A stretch of 64,000 bases of DNA from Mycobacterium noviomagense (GCF_010731635.1 NZ_AP022583.1:2542001-2606000); one strand, 5' to 3'; positions 36,243-46,078 are shown, counted from the first letter of the stretch. A program made the numbers and translations. The notes: generated by a model not told the origin, from the sequence alone.

Positions 36243-38605
36243 ATCATCTCGTTCCTGGTGAGCCAGCGCATCACCGGCCAGCCGACGGATACCGGCAACC
36301 AGCACGTGAGCATCCGGTACAGCAGCACCGACGGCACCCCGACGGCCGCAGGCACACCGAAGGCGGCCAGCCCACCGATCAGCGCGGCCTCGACGGCGCC
36401 GACACCACCGGGAGTGGGCGCGGCCGAGGCCAGGGTGCCGCCGACCATCGTCACCACCGTGACGGTGACGAACGTGACGTGCCCGCCGAACGCCTCGACA
36501 CTGGCCAACAGCGCCAGGGCGGCCCCGAGAGTCGTTCCGGCACAGCCCAATACGATCAACGCCAGCCGCTTCGGCTCGCGGGCCAGCTCGACCAGGTCAC
36601 GGCTGACCTCCGTCAGCTTCGGGCGCACCGCCGTCGCCAGCCAGCGCCGCAGATTGGGGATGAACCCGAACGTACCGACGATGCCCAGCGCCGCGCCCGC
36701 GATCAGATAGAGCACCGTGGCGCTGGGGACGAAATGGGAGAGGTCGGTGCCGACGCCCGCGGCGGTGCTGAAGATGGCCAGCAACACGACATGGACGATG
36801 ACTTGCACCGACTGCTGCAGCGCCACCGCCGCGGTCGCCCGCAGTGTGCCGACACCGGCTTTTTGCAGGAACCGGGTGGACAGCGCGAGCCCGCCGACGC
36901 CGGCCGGGGTGGTGGTCGCCGCAAACGTGTTGGCCACCTGCATGATTGACAAGCTGCGAAAGCTCACCAGCCCGTCGGCGCAGGCCCACAATGCTGCCGC
37001 TGCGCCGACATAGGTCAGCGCCGAGACCGCCAGCCCCAGCAGCGCCCACCACCAGTTCGCGGTCCGCAGCTCGGAAAAGAACGTCGGCACGGTGCTGATG
37101 AACGGGTAGGCGACGTAGACCAGCGCGACGAGCAGCACCAACTGGATCAGCTGGGCGGGGGTGAACCGGGTGATCGTTTCGCTCTTGAGCTGATCGGTGC
37201 CGGTTTGACGCATCACCTCGTCCCGGCTGGCGGCAATGATGGGTCGCGCGTCGGTCACCGACTCGCGGATGCGTTTGGGCACAGCTGATTTGGTCAGCCG
37301 ACGCGACGCGGCCAGCACCGCGTCTTTGCCCAACGTGTCGATCGCCGCGCCCACCGCCGATTGCGCGTCGTAGAGCGCTGAGGTGGTCACCAGGAGTTGG
37401 GCGATGTCGGATTGCAGCTGGGCGTCGGTGGCCCCGTACTCGGCGCCGCCGAAACCGCCGAACAGCACCGCGCCGTCGTCGACCGTGATTTCCTTGCCGC
37501 GCAGATCACCGTGCGAGATCTGCTGCTCGTGCAGGCTTCGCAGCGCCTCCCACACCCGGGCAACCGGCGTCGCCGTCGCGCATTGGGCGATCGGCGCGCC
37601 ACGAACAGGCTTGTGCGCGTACAAAGTCCAACCGCGATCGAGCGCGGCGACGGCGATGGTCGACGTGTTGGCCACACCCAGATCGTCGATGGCTATCGTC
37701 ATCAGTGCGCGATGCTCGACGGCGCGGCGCAGCGAGGCCTGCCACGGCGCGGTCTCGGCGGAGCGGAATCGAAGCTTTCGCCAGATTTGACGCAGCGCAC
37801 CACCGCTGCGCTGATGCGGACCGTACAGCTCGATCATCGCCGGCTGCTCGGAATCGACCGAAAGCACCAGCGGCCCAGGCCCGGCCGGTCGCACCACCGT
37901 CAGCCCCGAGACAACGAACCCGCGCCGAGCCATCGCCCGCACCGCGCCATCTAGCGGCACCTCCAGAGCCGGTGTCCCCACCACCAGCACCACCAGCGCG
38001 CCGATGAAGCAGCCCACCGCCAACCCCAGCAACGAGCGGGCCGGCACGATCGCGCTGACCACCAGATGGATCGGCACGAACGCCAACAGCAGCGCCCACC
38101 ACCAGTGTCGCCACCGCGCCGGCAGCCACGGCCCCGACACAGTCAGCACCGCCGCCAGCATCGCGATCCAGCGCGGGTCGTCGAGAAACTGCGACGGCAG
38201 CGTCGACAACCGCTCCGAGAAGTCGAAATGCCAATTCGGCGCGGCGATGTGCCTGCCGCTGATCGACAGCGCAACGAAGGCGATTGCCGCGGCGGCCGCG
38301 TACGCGCCAAGCAGTTTCCATTGCCGGGACACGATCAGCCCGATCAGGATCACGAACGGCAACGCCACGATCGTCAGGCCGTACAGCAGGTACACCAGAT
38401 CCGACTGGGTGGGGGAGAGCACGCCGACGATCTGCGAGATGGACTTCTCCAGCTGCACCCACCGCGGCCGGGTGATCAGCGAGCTCGCGATCACCACCGC
38501 GACGAACACCGCCGCCAGCACCAGCCGCAGGATGTCGTTGGTACGCCGGGTCAGTGGTTGCAGCAAGTTGCCGGACACGGTGATGTCGCGCCCATCAACT
38601 CGCAT
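36239..38605 (-). CDS. Integral membrane protein with kinase-like centre and LPG-synthase/flippase-like C-terminus (Rv0585c-like)
   Basis: The 788-residue protein matches Rv0585c in length and position. Residues 1-230 contain about seven hydrophobic segments. The middle (about 250-450) resembles a degenerate RIO-type kinase: HEQQISHGDLRGKEITVDDG followed by LFGGFGG, where DFG would be expected, so catalysis is doubtful. The C-terminal 300 residues form the UPF0104/LPG_synthase_TM domain with about seven segments and the SAAPTPGGVGAVEAALIGG motif. It probably moves or modifies a lipid-linked substrate. The start is the ATG giving MRVDGRDI. It overlaps the convergent broken gene by four bases. 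Confidence 0.85.
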   Translation of the reverse strand: MRVDGRDITVSGNLLQPLTRRTNDILRLVLAAVFVAVVIASSLITRPRWVQLEKSISQIVGVLSPTQSDLVYLLYGLTIVALPFVILIGLIVSRQWKLLGAYAAAAAIAFVALSISGRHIAAPNWHFDFSERLSTLPSQFLDDPRWIAMLAAVLTVSGPWLPARWRHWWWALLLAFVPIHLVVSAIVPARSLLGLAVGCFIGALVVLVVGTPALEVPLDGAVRAMARRGFVVSGLTVVRPAGPGPLVLSVDSEQPAMIELYGPHQRSGGALRQIWRKLRFRSAETAPWQASLRRAVEHRALMTIAIDDLGVANTSTIAVAALDRGWTLYAHKPVRGAPIAQCATATPVARVWEALRSLHEQQISHGDLRGKEITVDDGAVLFGGFGGAEYGATDAQLQSDIAQLLVTTSALYDAQSAVGAAIDTLGKDAVLAASRRLTKSAVPKRIRESVTDARPIIAASRDEVMRQTGTDQLKSETITRFTPAQLIQLVLLVALVYVAYPFISTVPTFFSELRTANWWWALLGLAVSALTYVGAAAALWACADGLVSFRSLSIMQVANTFAATTTPAGVGGLALSTRFLQKAGVGTLRATAAVALQQSVQVIVHVVLLAIFSTAAGVGTDLSHFVPSATVLYLIAGAALGIVGTFGFIPNLRRWLATAVRPKLTEVSRDLVELAREPKRLALIVLGCAGTTLGAALALLASVEAFGGHVTFVTVTVVTMVGGTLASAAPTPGGVGAVEAALIGGLAAFGVPAAVGVPSVLLYRMLTCWLPVSVGWPVMRWLTRNEMI

Positions 38606-38609
38606 AGTT

Positions 38610-40007
38610 TCACGATCCGTCCGGGTAGGTGGCGGCGGCGATCTGCAGGATCTCATCGCGATCGGCCGCCAGGATGAACCCCGATTGGATTGCGCTGTCA
38701 AGCGCCGTCGTGAAGCGCTGCAGATAATCGGCGACGCCGCCGGGGTAGAGCCGGCGCAGAGTGGCGGCATCGAAAAATTCACCCGACCCGAAGAGATCGG
38801 ACATCGCGGTCTCGTCAGTGCCGAAACCCGTTGTACGGGCGACGGGTACGTCGACCCACGGGGTTCGGACGCCGCCCTGCGCGAGCCCGTTCGAATCCAG
38901 AACCGGCTGGGGCGGCTGGGTTTCGGTCAACGCAATGCGCGGGGCTTTGGGCGCCGGCTCGCCGGTGCCGACCCATTCGCACAACCTGGCCAGCGCGGCC
39001 TGCACGACGTAGTGATGCTGCGGGGCGAAGTTGATCGCGTGCGACAGCTGCTGGCCCATCAGCATATGGGTGGGCGCGTAGGCCGCCACGATTTCGTCCA
39101 GCGGCGCGAAACCGGTGTCGATCGGCGCCACTTGGATCGTGTAGTTGTCGGCATGCGCGGTGCCGGGAATCTCCCAGATGCGCAGGTGTTCGCCGTCGGG
39201 CTGCCTGGCCAGGTAGTAGCCCGTCTCGGGTCCACCGACAAGGTCGGTTTCGGTGATGACGGTTATGAGTGGAACCCCGAGGTCGGGGCGGAAGGCCACC
39301 GCCTGAGGCATCCGGGGTTGCTCGGTGTCGAAGATCGAGGTGCCGTCCAGCGGCGCGGCGGGGGCGAATCGGGAATGGATCAAGAAGCCGTCGTACGCCC
39401 GGGCGAGCGGGTCTATGGCGTTGACGTAGGTGGTCAGGAAGAAAGCGGACTGCGACTCTCCCAGCGCCACAACATGTTCGGGAGCCAACCCGCGCAGTAC
39501 GTCGTTGCGTCCGCGGACCAGCGCAGCGATGTGCGAATACATGTCATAGGAGAACGCGTCGCCCGGGTGGTGCAGGGGCGCATACCGTGTCGGGTCTTGG
39601 GTTTTCAGTGACATGTCGAAGCCGCCCCGGGTCACACCGCCCTGGATGCCCACCTGCTGGGCCGAGACAGCGACGTAGGCGTAGCCGGAGCGAACGATTT
39701 CGCGGTGGGCCATGAACCACACCGCTGGAGCGTCGATGCCGCCGCTGACGTTGAGCCACTCGACCAGCACTGTGCCGTTGAACGTCGCCGGGTCGGCGGG
39801 GGTGAGCACCACGATCCGCGTCGTGTAATCCGCTGTCGCCAACGGCGTTACGCTCCACCGCCCGCCGGGCCGCAACTTCGCAGCGGGGCGATACGACGAC
39901 GCGGTGCCGGAAACGAAGAACTCCTCGGCGATATAACCCAGCTCGGCGATGTCGAACCGGCCCAACAGCACGTTGGGTTTTCCCGGGGCCGGCGTGACGA
40001 TAGTCAT
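38610..40007 (-). CDS. Alpha/beta hydrolase-domain protein, 465 residues
   Basis: This belongs to the family annotated simply as alpha/beta hydrolase domain (PF20091-like). Visible motifs are VVLTPADPATFNGTVLVEWL near residue 70, the nucleophile elbow VALGESQSAFFLTTY near residue 185 and a late His in PGTAHADNYT. There is no signal peptide. It lies four bases upstream of the Rv0585c-like gene and six bases downstream of a membrane-protein gene, so all three are likely cotranscribed. The substrate is unknown. Confidence 0.83.
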   Translation of the reverse strand: MTIVTPAPGKPNVLLGRFDIAELGYIAEEFFVSGTASSYRPAAKLRPGGRWSVTPLATADYTTRIVVLTPADPATFNGTVLVEWLNVSGGIDAPAVWFMAHREIVRSGYAYVAVSAQQVGIQGGVTRGGFDMSLKTQDPTRYAPLHHPGDAFSYDMYSHIAALVRGRNDVLRGLAPEHVVALGESQSAFFLTTYVNAIDPLARAYDGFLIHSRFAPAAPLDGTSIFDTEQPRMPQAVAFRPDLGVPLITVITETDLVGGPETGYYLARQPDGEHLRIWEIPGTAHADNYTIQVAPIDTGFAPLDEIVAAYAPTHMLMGQQLSHAINFAPQHHYVVQAALARLCEWVGTGEPAPKAPRIALTETQPPQPVLDSNGLAQGGVRTPWVDVPVARTTGFGTDETAMSDLFGSGEFFDAATLRRLYPGGVADYLQRFTTALDSAIQSGFILAADRDEILQIAAATYPDGS

Positions 40008-40013
40008 GTTGTC

Positions 40014-40778
40014 CTAGCGGCGCCGCTGGCGCACTTTGTAGGTGGAAGGCCACGACAGCCGAGACTCGTCGCCCGTCAGCGGCTCTCCCTTGGCGCCGAC
40101 CTTGACCTCGTAGGCCACCTGGCCTGGACCGACTTCGCGGTTGGCGTGTTCTTGGGCCAGGTAGTACAGCTCGTCGATGGTGGCTTCGCTGTAGGCCACG
40201 AACGAGGTTTTGCGGACGACGTCGTCTGCCCCGGCGGTCATCCTGTCGAGCAAGATTCGCGACGCGAGCACCGCCAGGCCCAGCAGCGCGAACGGGATCA
40301 GCCAGTAGCCGAGGAACGACAGCGGTGTCTTGCGCTCGAGGATCGATGCGTCGGCATCCATAATCGGCGGGATCGACGACGACACCGTCATGGCGGCGAA
40401 CACGGCGACCCAGAACCAGGTCAACAGCGTGGTCACCCGGGCGAACAAATCGGTGTTGGCCAATCGAGTGGTCAGGTCGGCCCCGGCGAATTCCCGCATG
40501 AACGGCTTGCCGATCACCACGCTGCTCAGCGCCACCAGGACGATCCCGGCATTGCTCAGCGGCAGGATCCACCGCTCCAAGAACACTTGGCCCAGGATCA
40601 ACGTCAGAACAGTCAGCACCAAAAACGTTGCCACTGCGCCCAATTGGAGTACGCCGCGCCTGACCACCAGCGCGGCGACCGCGATCGCCAGCGCCACCAG
40701 CACGGCAACGGTGAAAGGAATGTTGCCGACAAGCACCCAATAGAGGACCCACGGCGCGTACCCGAACAAAATGCCCAC
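40014..40778 (-). CDS. Membrane protein of unknown function (254 residues)
   Basis: It starts at GTG (VGILFGYAPW). Hydrophobic segments are at about residues 8-27, 29-60, 75-90, 115-135 and 155-178, followed by a soluble C-terminal tail of about 75 residues containing SYxE-like charged stretches and ending KVRQRRR. I do not recognise the family. The base before its start codon is the first base of a 19-bp direct repeat marking the edge of an inserted cassette. Its original promoter may therefore be duplicated at 42.7 kb or disrupted. Confidence 0.75.
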   Translation of the reverse strand: MGILFGYAPWVLYWVLVGNIPFTVAVLVALAIAVAALVVRRGVLQLGAVATFLVLTVLTLILGQVFLERWILPLSNAGIVLVALSSVVIGKPFMREFAGADLTTRLANTDLFARVTTLLTWFWVAVFAAMTVSSSIPPIMDADASILERKTPLSFLGYWLIPFALLGLAVLASRILLDRMTAGADDVVRKTSFVAYSEATIDELYYLAQEHANREVGPGQVAYEVKVGAKGEPLTGDESRLSWPSTYKVRQRRR

Positions 40779-40797
40779 GATCGGTCAGTGTATGTAG
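40779..40797 (+). repeat. 19-bp direct repeat, left copy
   Basis: GATCGGTCAGTGTATGTAG is identical to 42699-42717. It abuts the GTG start of the membrane-protein gene. Weak similarity continues rightwards for about 20 bases (both copies reach GCCGGCGCG). Confidence 0.85.
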
Positions 40798-40899
40798 TGC
40801 ATTCGGCGCTGCCGGCGCGAACTGGGCTATCAACGACGGCGCGTCGGGATTGTCGCAGGCGGCAACCGCGACTCCACATGCTCTGAAACAAGACCCGCG

Positions 40900-40921
40900 A
40901 GGTGCCTGCAGGCGGGCACCT
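40900..40921 (-). terminator. Hairpin downstream of the pRiA4b-like gene
   Basis: AGGTGCC and GGCACCT form a perfect 7-bp stem with an 8-base loop, about 28 bases past the stop of the minus-strand operon. On that strand it is followed by TCGCGGGTCTTGTTTC. It is a probable terminator for the cassette operon. Confidence 0.6.
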
Positions 40922-40948
40922 TCTTTCGCTGCCGCGCTGTTTTCATGA

Positions 40949-42058
40949 CTAGTCGTTCGCCCAGATGTCGGCGAGCATGCTGGCGCGGGGGAGCAGCGAC
41001 AGGGACGACGGGCCGGCCGTCCAGTCGCCCCAGTTGCTGTTGTCAAGCAGGTCGAGTCCCTCCATAGTGTTGGCCTGCTGGGCGATCGCAAGCCTTACGT
41101 CAGATTCGGTGACGGCTTGACCGTCGCGCTGCCAGCCCCACCCGAGTAACTCATGCACCCGCGTGGCTAGTTCGGCAAGCGGCAGGGGGCCATGCGCAGC
41201 CAGGGCGCCGATGGTCAGCTCGATGATCTCAGTGCCAAAAGTATTGGGCTCGAACGCAGAACGTAGTCGGCGCACCACGGCCAGGTCATCGCTGGCGGCC
41301 CGGGTCGGGGCGAGCACACCATGGCGCAGCCGCAGCAGCCTGACGTGGCGCAGCAGATGATGCAGCATCACCAGCGGCCACAGGTCGTCCTCGGTGGCGG
41401 CGGGACTTCCCAGCGGATGCCAGCCTGGGCGGTGCTGCTGCATGGCCCGCACCACGTTTCGGGGCAGCCGCCCGCCCGGAGTGAGCTTGACCCCGTCGGC
41501 AACGAGGTCGAAGAGTAACCGCACACTGTCGGGCACCTCGCCGACGACTCGGCGCACCCTTTGATCAGTCGCGGCACGGTCGAACGGACGTAGCCGGTTG
41601 CCGACCCAGCTGCGCATGCGCTCGTGGTCGGGGTGACTGGCGTCGGCGAGCGTGTCGAGCAGTTCGGCATACCCGCCTGGCCCGCCGCAGTCCTCGGGCG
41701 GGCAGGCGCCGTAGCCGTCCACGCAGCCCGGTGCCGAGTCCCCTGGCCCGAGCACCTCGATGGCATGGGTCCAGCCGTCGCCGAAGTCGTAGAGATACTC
41801 AAACTGGGCGCCGAGATCGGCCAGCAGAGCGCCCTCCTCATTACGCTGATCTTCTGGCCACACGTCTTGGCCCGGAATCTCCATGCCGTAAGTGGCCTCA
41901 GCCGTGACGAACTGGTGCAGATGGGAATCGGTCCAGCCGATCGCAGCCTGCAGCAGATCATGGAGCTCGGGCAAGGTCGCCGAGGCGGGCACGTCGATCA
42001 CCCGGGCCACCGCAGGCTCGACGTCGCACATCACTATCCGCAAGCGAGTGGTCTTCAT
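40949..42058 (-). CDS. Plasmid pRiA4b ORF-3-like domain protein
   Basis: The 369-residue protein begins MKTTRLRIVMCDVEPAVAR. Its first 150 residues are a pRiA4b ORF-3-like domain: HDLLQAAIGWTDSHLHQF and the acidic signature YLYDFGDGWTHAIEVLG. The remainder is helical, and contains ELATRVHELLGWGW, a segment repeated as a gene fragment at 47.5 kb. The ATG overlaps the stop of the SEC-C gene (ATGA), so it is translationally coupled. The domain is common on plasmids and near defence or mobile genes; its biochemical role is unknown. Confidence 0.87.
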   Translation of the reverse strand: MKTTRLRIVMCDVEPAVARVIDVPASATLPELHDLLQAAIGWTDSHLHQFVTAEATYGMEIPGQDVWPEDQRNEEGALLADLGAQFEYLYDFGDGWTHAIEVLGPGDSAPGCVDGYGACPPEDCGGPGGYAELLDTLADASHPDHERMRSWVGNRLRPFDRAATDQRVRRVVGEVPDSVRLLFDLVADGVKLTPGGRLPRNVVRAMQQHRPGWHPLGSPAATEDDLWPLVMLHHLLRHVRLLRLRHGVLAPTRAASDDLAVVRRLRSAFEPNTFGTEIIELTIGALAAHGPLPLAELATRVHELLGWGWQRDGQAVTESDVRLAIAQQANTMEGLDLLDNSNWGDWTAGPSSLSLLPRASMLADIWAND

Positions 42059-42522
42059 CGTGGTGGATGGGCATCGACGAACCGCGGTGCGGCGCAACAC
42101 TTCTTATATTTGCGCCCGGACCCGCACCAGCATGGATCATTGCGGCTCGGCGGCCAGGGGGTCACGCCGGGGTCGCCCTGCGCGGTCAGGTGCGCGGCAT
42201 ACTCGGCGCGGGCCTCTGCCGAATCAGGTCGTTGGCCCTGCTCGGCGCACCACGCGGTAAACGGCTCCACCCGCACCGGCGCGACCGCCAGCCCCGGGAA
42301 GCCGGCCTCAGCAAACTCGACCAACTTTTGTTGCAGCGCACGGCAATACAGCGCATGCGGCAACGGCCCGTCGGGTCCGGTCACCAGATCGCTTGCGGCG
42401 AACTCCGGCCACAGCTGTAGCGCATGCTCGTAGTCGCCGGCCGGCAGCCACGCCAACGCCGTCGCGCCCAGCGATCCAGCGGATTCCGCCGCAGGTTCTT
42501 CATCACGCCACAACCGCGTCAC
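42055..42522 (-). CDS. SEC-C motif protein
   Basis: The 155-residue protein ends with a SEC-C zinc motif (RNDPCWCGSGRKYKKCCAAP), as found at the end of SecA and in many small adaptor proteins. The helical N-terminal part (LWPEFAASDLV, then ALQQKLVEFAEAGF) looks like a tetratrico-type fold. The start is the GTG overlapping the stop of the small upstream frame (GTGA). It is coupled at its 3' end to the pRiA4b-like gene. The two often occur together in actinobacterial accessory DNA. The function is unknown. Confidence 0.82.
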   Translation of the reverse strand: MTRLWRDEEPAAESAGSLGATALAWLPAGDYEHALQLWPEFAASDLVTGPDGPLPHALYCRALQQKLVEFAEAGFPGLAVAPVRVEPFTAWCAEQGQRPDSAEARAEYAAHLTAQGDPGVTPWPPSRNDPCWCGSGRKYKKCCAAPRFVDAHPPR

Positions 42523-42677
42523 CGGACCAACTCCTGCTCGTCGAGGAACGCCGTCGCCTGCTCCTGCAGCGTGTCGGCGGGTCGCCCCAGCGTGTCCAGG
42601 CTTTCCTGGCGCAGGCCGGTGAGCTGACCGACCAGCCGCTGGGGATGCCACAACCCATGGCCCGCATCTTCCCGCAT
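42519..42677 (-). CDS. Small coupled open frame, probable truncated gene remnant
   Basis: A 52-residue frame runs from MREDAGHGLWHPQRLV to FLDEQELVR, and its TGA overlaps the GTG of the SEC-C gene. The same frame is open upstream only to a TGA that lies inside the 19-bp repeat. The protein is helical, with Leu and Gln heptad-like spacing (LTGLRQESLDTLGRPADTL). The exact coupling suggests it was the end of a longer gene in the donor operon, cut when the cassette inserted. It could also be a genuine short leader protein. Confidence 0.5.
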   Translation of the reverse strand: MREDAGHGLWHPQRLVGQLTGLRQESLDTLGRPADTLQEQATAFLDEQELVR

Positions 42678-42698
42678 CGCGACGACGTGTACCAGCGT

Positions 42699-42717
42699 GA
42701 TCGGTCAGTGTATGTAG
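42699..42717 (+). repeat. 19-bp direct repeat, right copy
   Basis: This is identical to the copy at 40779-40797. It lies 75 bases upstream of the DMT permease start, in what would be that gene's promoter region. Confidence 0.85.
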
Positions 42718-42792
42718 CCGCAGTCATCGCCGCCGGCGCGCGCTCCAGAAGTCCACTCCGCAGCCGGCTGAGCTGTCTCGTATCGTCGGAGG

Positions 42793-43662
42793 GTGCTGAT
42801 CGGCTTGCTGCTGGCTCTGGGCTGCTCGGTGTGTTACGGCGCCGCGACGGTATTGCAAGCCGTGGCGACGCGATCGGTGGAAGCCGGCAGCGGCTCGGGT
42901 GTCGACGCGGCGTTGCTGTTGCGCGCGGTCCGGCAGTGGCGCTATGTCGCGGGCTTTGCCCTTGACACGCTGGGTTTTCTGTGCCAGGTGGTCGCGCTGC
43001 GGTTGGTGCCGATCTACGTGGTCGGCGCGGCGCTGGCCGCCTCGCTGGCAGTCACCGCGATCGTGGCCGCCTGGGTGCTGTCGGCGCGGCTGTCATCGGT
43101 CGAGTGGACGGCGGTGGCCGTGGTCTGTGTGGGCCTCGGCATGCTCGGGCTGGCCGCCGGACCGGAGGGTTCCGGGCATGGCCCGGCTGGACTTGACTGG
43201 GCGTTGTTGGGCGTGGTCGGCGCGGTATTCGTCGCCGGCGCAGCCGCAGGCCGATTGGGCGAGCGGCCGCGCGCACTGTTTCTGGGGCTCGGCGCCGGGG
43301 GCGGTTTCGGTGTCGTCGAGATCGGCGTGCGCCTGGTCGATCCGATCGATCCCACCAACGCCAGCTTCTACACCAACCCGGCGGTCTACGCGGTGATCGC
43401 GGGCGGGGCCGCGGGGTTTCTGCTGCTGACATCTGCCTTGAGCCGCGGATCGGTGACCACGGCCGTCGCTGGGATGGTCATCGGTGAGACGGTCCCGCCG
43501 GCGCTGGTCGGCGTGCTGTGGCTCGGTGATCGCACCCGCGAAGGCCTGGGCTGGATGGTCGTCGCGGGATTCGCGATAGCAGTGGCCGGAGCGCTGGTAC
43601 TAGCCCGATTCGGTGAAGCACCGGAGTCCGAAGCCGCGACGATTACGTCATCCGCACACTGA
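42793..43662 (+). CDS. DMT/EamA-type permease
   Basis: The 289-residue membrane protein has nine or ten hydrophobic segments in two halves, the EamA/DMT layout. It begins with LIGLLLALGCSVCYGAATVLQ, and ends with a last segment (VVAGFAIAVAGALVLARFG) and a short acidic tail. It has the length and pattern of mycobacterial DMT permeases. It starts at GTG. The substrate is unknown. Confidence 0.8.
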   Translation: MLIGLLLALGCSVCYGAATVLQAVATRSVEAGSGSGVDAALLLRAVRQWRYVAGFALDTLGFLCQVVALRLVPIYVVGAALAASLAVTAIVAAWVLSARLSSVEWTAVAVVCVGLGMLGLAAGPEGSGHGPAGLDWALLGVVGAVFVAGAAAGRLGERPRALFLGLGAGGGFGVVEIGVRLVDPIDPTNASFYTNPAVYAVIAGGAAGFLLLTSALSRGSVTTAVAGMVIGETVPPALVGVLWLGDRTREGLGWMVVAGFAIAVAGALVLARFGEAPESEAATITSSAH

Positions 43663-43736
43663 CTTCTCGCGACGGCCATGCATCCGCGCGTCGCGAAAAC
43701 CCACCGAACAGGACGGCGATGCAGTAAGAGACAGCT

Positions 43737-46058
43737 ATGCCGTTACGAAGGCCGCTGATCGCTTTCGTAGCGGCGGCGCTTGTCGGCGGGATGGTGGCCG
43801 GTGCTCCGGTGGCGGCGAAGGCCGAGGAGCCCGCGTTCGTGACGAACCCGGCCGGGCACGTCGACACGCTCATCGGCACCGGGTCGAGCGAGGAGGGCGG
43901 GGAAATCAACAACTTCCCCGGCGCCTCGGTGCCGTTCGGGATGGTGCAGTACTCGCCGGACACCACCGACACCTACGCGGGCTACGACCACGACAATGAG
44001 CGCTCGACCGGGTTTTCCATGACCCACGCCTCGGTGGGCTGCAACGCGTTCGGCGACATCCCGATGCTGCCGACCACCACGCCGATCGGCGAGCAGCCCT
44101 GGTGGGCCTGGGAGAGGATCGCCCACGACGACACCGAGGTGGGCGTGCCGGGCTACTACACGGTGCGGTTTCCCGACACCGGGGTGACGGCGGAGCTGAC
44201 CGCCACCACCCGCACCGGCGTGGGGCGGTTCCGGTATCCGAGCGACGGTCGGCCGGCGCTTTTTCACGTGCGCACCGGCGGGTCGCTGGCGGGCAACTCC
44301 GCGGCGAGCATCCGGATCGGCGAGGACAACACGACGATCACCGGGTCGGCGACCACCGGCGACTTCTGCGGCAAGAACAACACCTACACCGTGTATTTCG
44401 CGATGACGTTCAGCCGGCCGTTCACCTCGTTCGGCACCTACGACGGCGACTCGGTGTTTCCCGGGGCGCGCAGCGCGGATTCGCGGTGGAGCGGGGGATG
44501 GGTGGAGTTTCCGCCTGGTTCGGTGCTGCAGGTGCGGACCGCGCTGTCGTACGTGAGTGTCGACGGAGCGAGGGCGAATCTGGCCGCCGAGGGCGGCGGG
44601 AGCTTCGACGACGTGCGCGCGGCTGCGTCGAGCCAATGGAACGCCGCGCTGTCCCGGATCTCGGTGGCCGGGGGCAACAGTGACGACGTGAAGACGTTCT
44701 ACACCGCGCTCTACCATTCGTTGTTGCATCCCAACATGTTTGACGATTCGGACGGGCGCTATCTCGGGTTCGACGGCGTGGTGCGCACGGTGGCGCGCGG
44801 GCACACGCAGTACGCGAACTTCTCGGACTGGGATACCTATCGCTGCCTGGCAGCGTTGCAGGCGCTGCTGTTCCCGGAGCGGGCCAGCGATATGGCGCAA
44901 TCGTTGGTGACCGACGCCAGGCAGAGCGGGTCGTTGCCGCGGTGGGCGCTGGCGAATTCGGCGACGGGCGAGATGAGCGGAGACAGCGTGGTGCCGCTTC
45001 TTGTCAACTTGTACACGTTCGGGGCCAAAGACTTTGACGTCAAAGCGGCCCTGTACTTCATGCTGAAGGCGGCGACTGACGGCGGTGCGGGGCGGGGCGA
45101 TTACATGGAGCGGCCGGGAATCGCTACCTATTTGGAGCACGGCTATGCGCCGCAGACCGAGGAGTTCCGCGCCGATCATGGGATCGACGGGGCCTCGATC
45201 ACCCTGGAGTGGTCGGTCGACGACTTCGCCATCTCGCGATTCGCTGATGCGTTGGGCGAGCCTGTGGTTGGCGCGGAATTTCAGAACAGGGCGCAGTACT
45301 GGCACAACGTGTTCAACCCGTTGACCCGTTTGATCACGCCGCGCAGCGCCGATGGTGTTTTCCTTCCGTGGCCTGGATCATCGGGACCGACTTCAGATTT
45401 CGGACAAGACGGGTTCGAGGAAGGCAATGCGGCGCAATACACGTGGATGGTGCCGCAGAACGTCGCCGGCCTAGTGGGCGCGCTGGGCGGACGCGACGCG
45501 GCGGCCCAGCGGCTGGACAGCTTTACGACGGAGCTGAATGCGGGGCCGGACGACCCGTATATGTGGATTGGCAATGAGCCGAGCTTTGCGGTGCCGTGGC
45601 TGTACAACTACGTCGGGCAGCCGTGGAAGACGCAGGAGACGGTGGATCGGGTGCGCAAGGAGCTTTTCGGGCCGACGCCTGACGGGGAGCCGGGCAACGA
45701 CGACCTCGGCGCGATGTCGAGCTGGTACGTGTGGGCGGCGCTTGGCCTATACCCGATCACGCCGGGGACTGCGGTCCTCACGGTGAATACGCCGCTCTTC
45801 GATCGCGCCGAAATCGCGCTCCCCACAGGGAAATTCATTCGGATATCGGCGTCGGGAGCATCGAACGGGCTGAAACACATTAGCGGCCTCAACATCGACG
45901 GCCGGCCCACCGATCAGACCTATCTTCCAGAGTCGATCATCGGCACCGGCGGCGATGTGGCGTTCTCGCTGTCCACGGTTCCCAACACAGCGTGGGGCAC
46001 TGCCGAGTCGTCCGCACCACCGTCGTTCGGTGCGGGCAACTCCGTGCGTGGCTCTTGA
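43737..46058 (+). CDS. GH92 alpha-1,2-mannosidase (Rv0584-like)
   Basis: The 773-residue secreted glycosidase has a cleavable signal peptide (residues 1-30, [20 protein letters not shown]). The N-terminal beta-sandwich contains [20 protein letters not shown], then [11 protein letters not shown] and [11 protein letters not shown]. The (alpha/alpha)6 catalytic domain contains [25 protein letters not shown] and [19 protein letters not shown]92 enzymes are Ca2+-dependent and remove alpha-1,2-mannose. It is probably involved in trimming cell-envelope or host mannans. Rv0584 is longer (877 residues by recollection); no truncation mark is visible here. Confidence 0.92.
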   Translation: MPLRRPLIAFVAAALVGGMVAGAPVAAKAEEPAFVTNPAGHVDTLIGTGSSEEGGEINNFPGASVPFGMVQYSPDTTDTYAGYDHDNERSTGFSMTHASVGCNAFGDIPMLPTTTPIGEQPWWAWERIAHDDTEVGVPGYYTVRFPDTGVTAELTATTRTGVGRFRYPSDGRPALFHVRTGGSLAGNSAASIRIGEDNTTITGSATTGDFCGKNNTYTVYFAMTFSRPFTSFGTYDGDSVFPGARSADSRWSGGWVEFPPGSVLQVRTALSYVSVDGARANLAAEGGGSFDDVRAAASSQWNAALSRISVAGGNSDDVKTFYTALYHSLLHPNMFDDSDGRYLGFDGVVRTVARGHTQYANFSDWDTYRCLAALQALLFPERASDMAQSLVTDARQSGSLPRWALANSATGEMSGDSVVPLLVNLYTFGAKDFDVKAALYFMLKAATDGGAGRGDYMERPGIATYLEHGYAPQTEEFRADHGIDGASITLEWSVDDFAISRFADALGEPVVGAEFQNRAQYWHNVFNPLTRLITPRSADGVFLPWPGSSGPTSDFGQDGFEEGNAAQYTWMVPQNVAGLVGALGGRDAAAQRLDSFTTELNAGPDDPYMWIGNEPSFAVPWLYNYVGQPWKTQETVDRVRKELFGPTPDGEPGNDDLGAMSSWYVWAALGLYPITPGTAVLTVNTPLFDRAEIALPTGKFIRISASGASNGLKHISGLNIDGRPTDQTYLPESIIGTGGDVAFSLSTVPNTAWGTAESSAPPSFGAGNSVRGS

Positions 46059-46078
46059 CGTCTCCATCGTCGGGTACT

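Larger units (their letters stand above)
40779..42717. mobile_element. Putative inserted cassette bounded by 19-bp direct repeats
   Basis: About 1.9 kb carrying three overlapping minus-strand genes lies between two perfect 19-bp direct repeats. Outside the repeats are divergent chromosomal genes (membrane protein and DMT permease), so the original arrangement was probably a simple divergent promoter. No transposase or integrase is encoded inside. The outermost small gene is cut off exactly where the right repeat begins. Insertion with target duplication, or recombination with a plasmid, would explain this; the mechanism is not proven. Confidence 0.5.

Noticed and set aside
43743..45305. 520-codon minus-strand frame opposite the GH92 mannosidase
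   Set aside because: Arg/His-rich shadow with no recognisable domain; the plus strand has a signal peptide and complete GH92 motifs.
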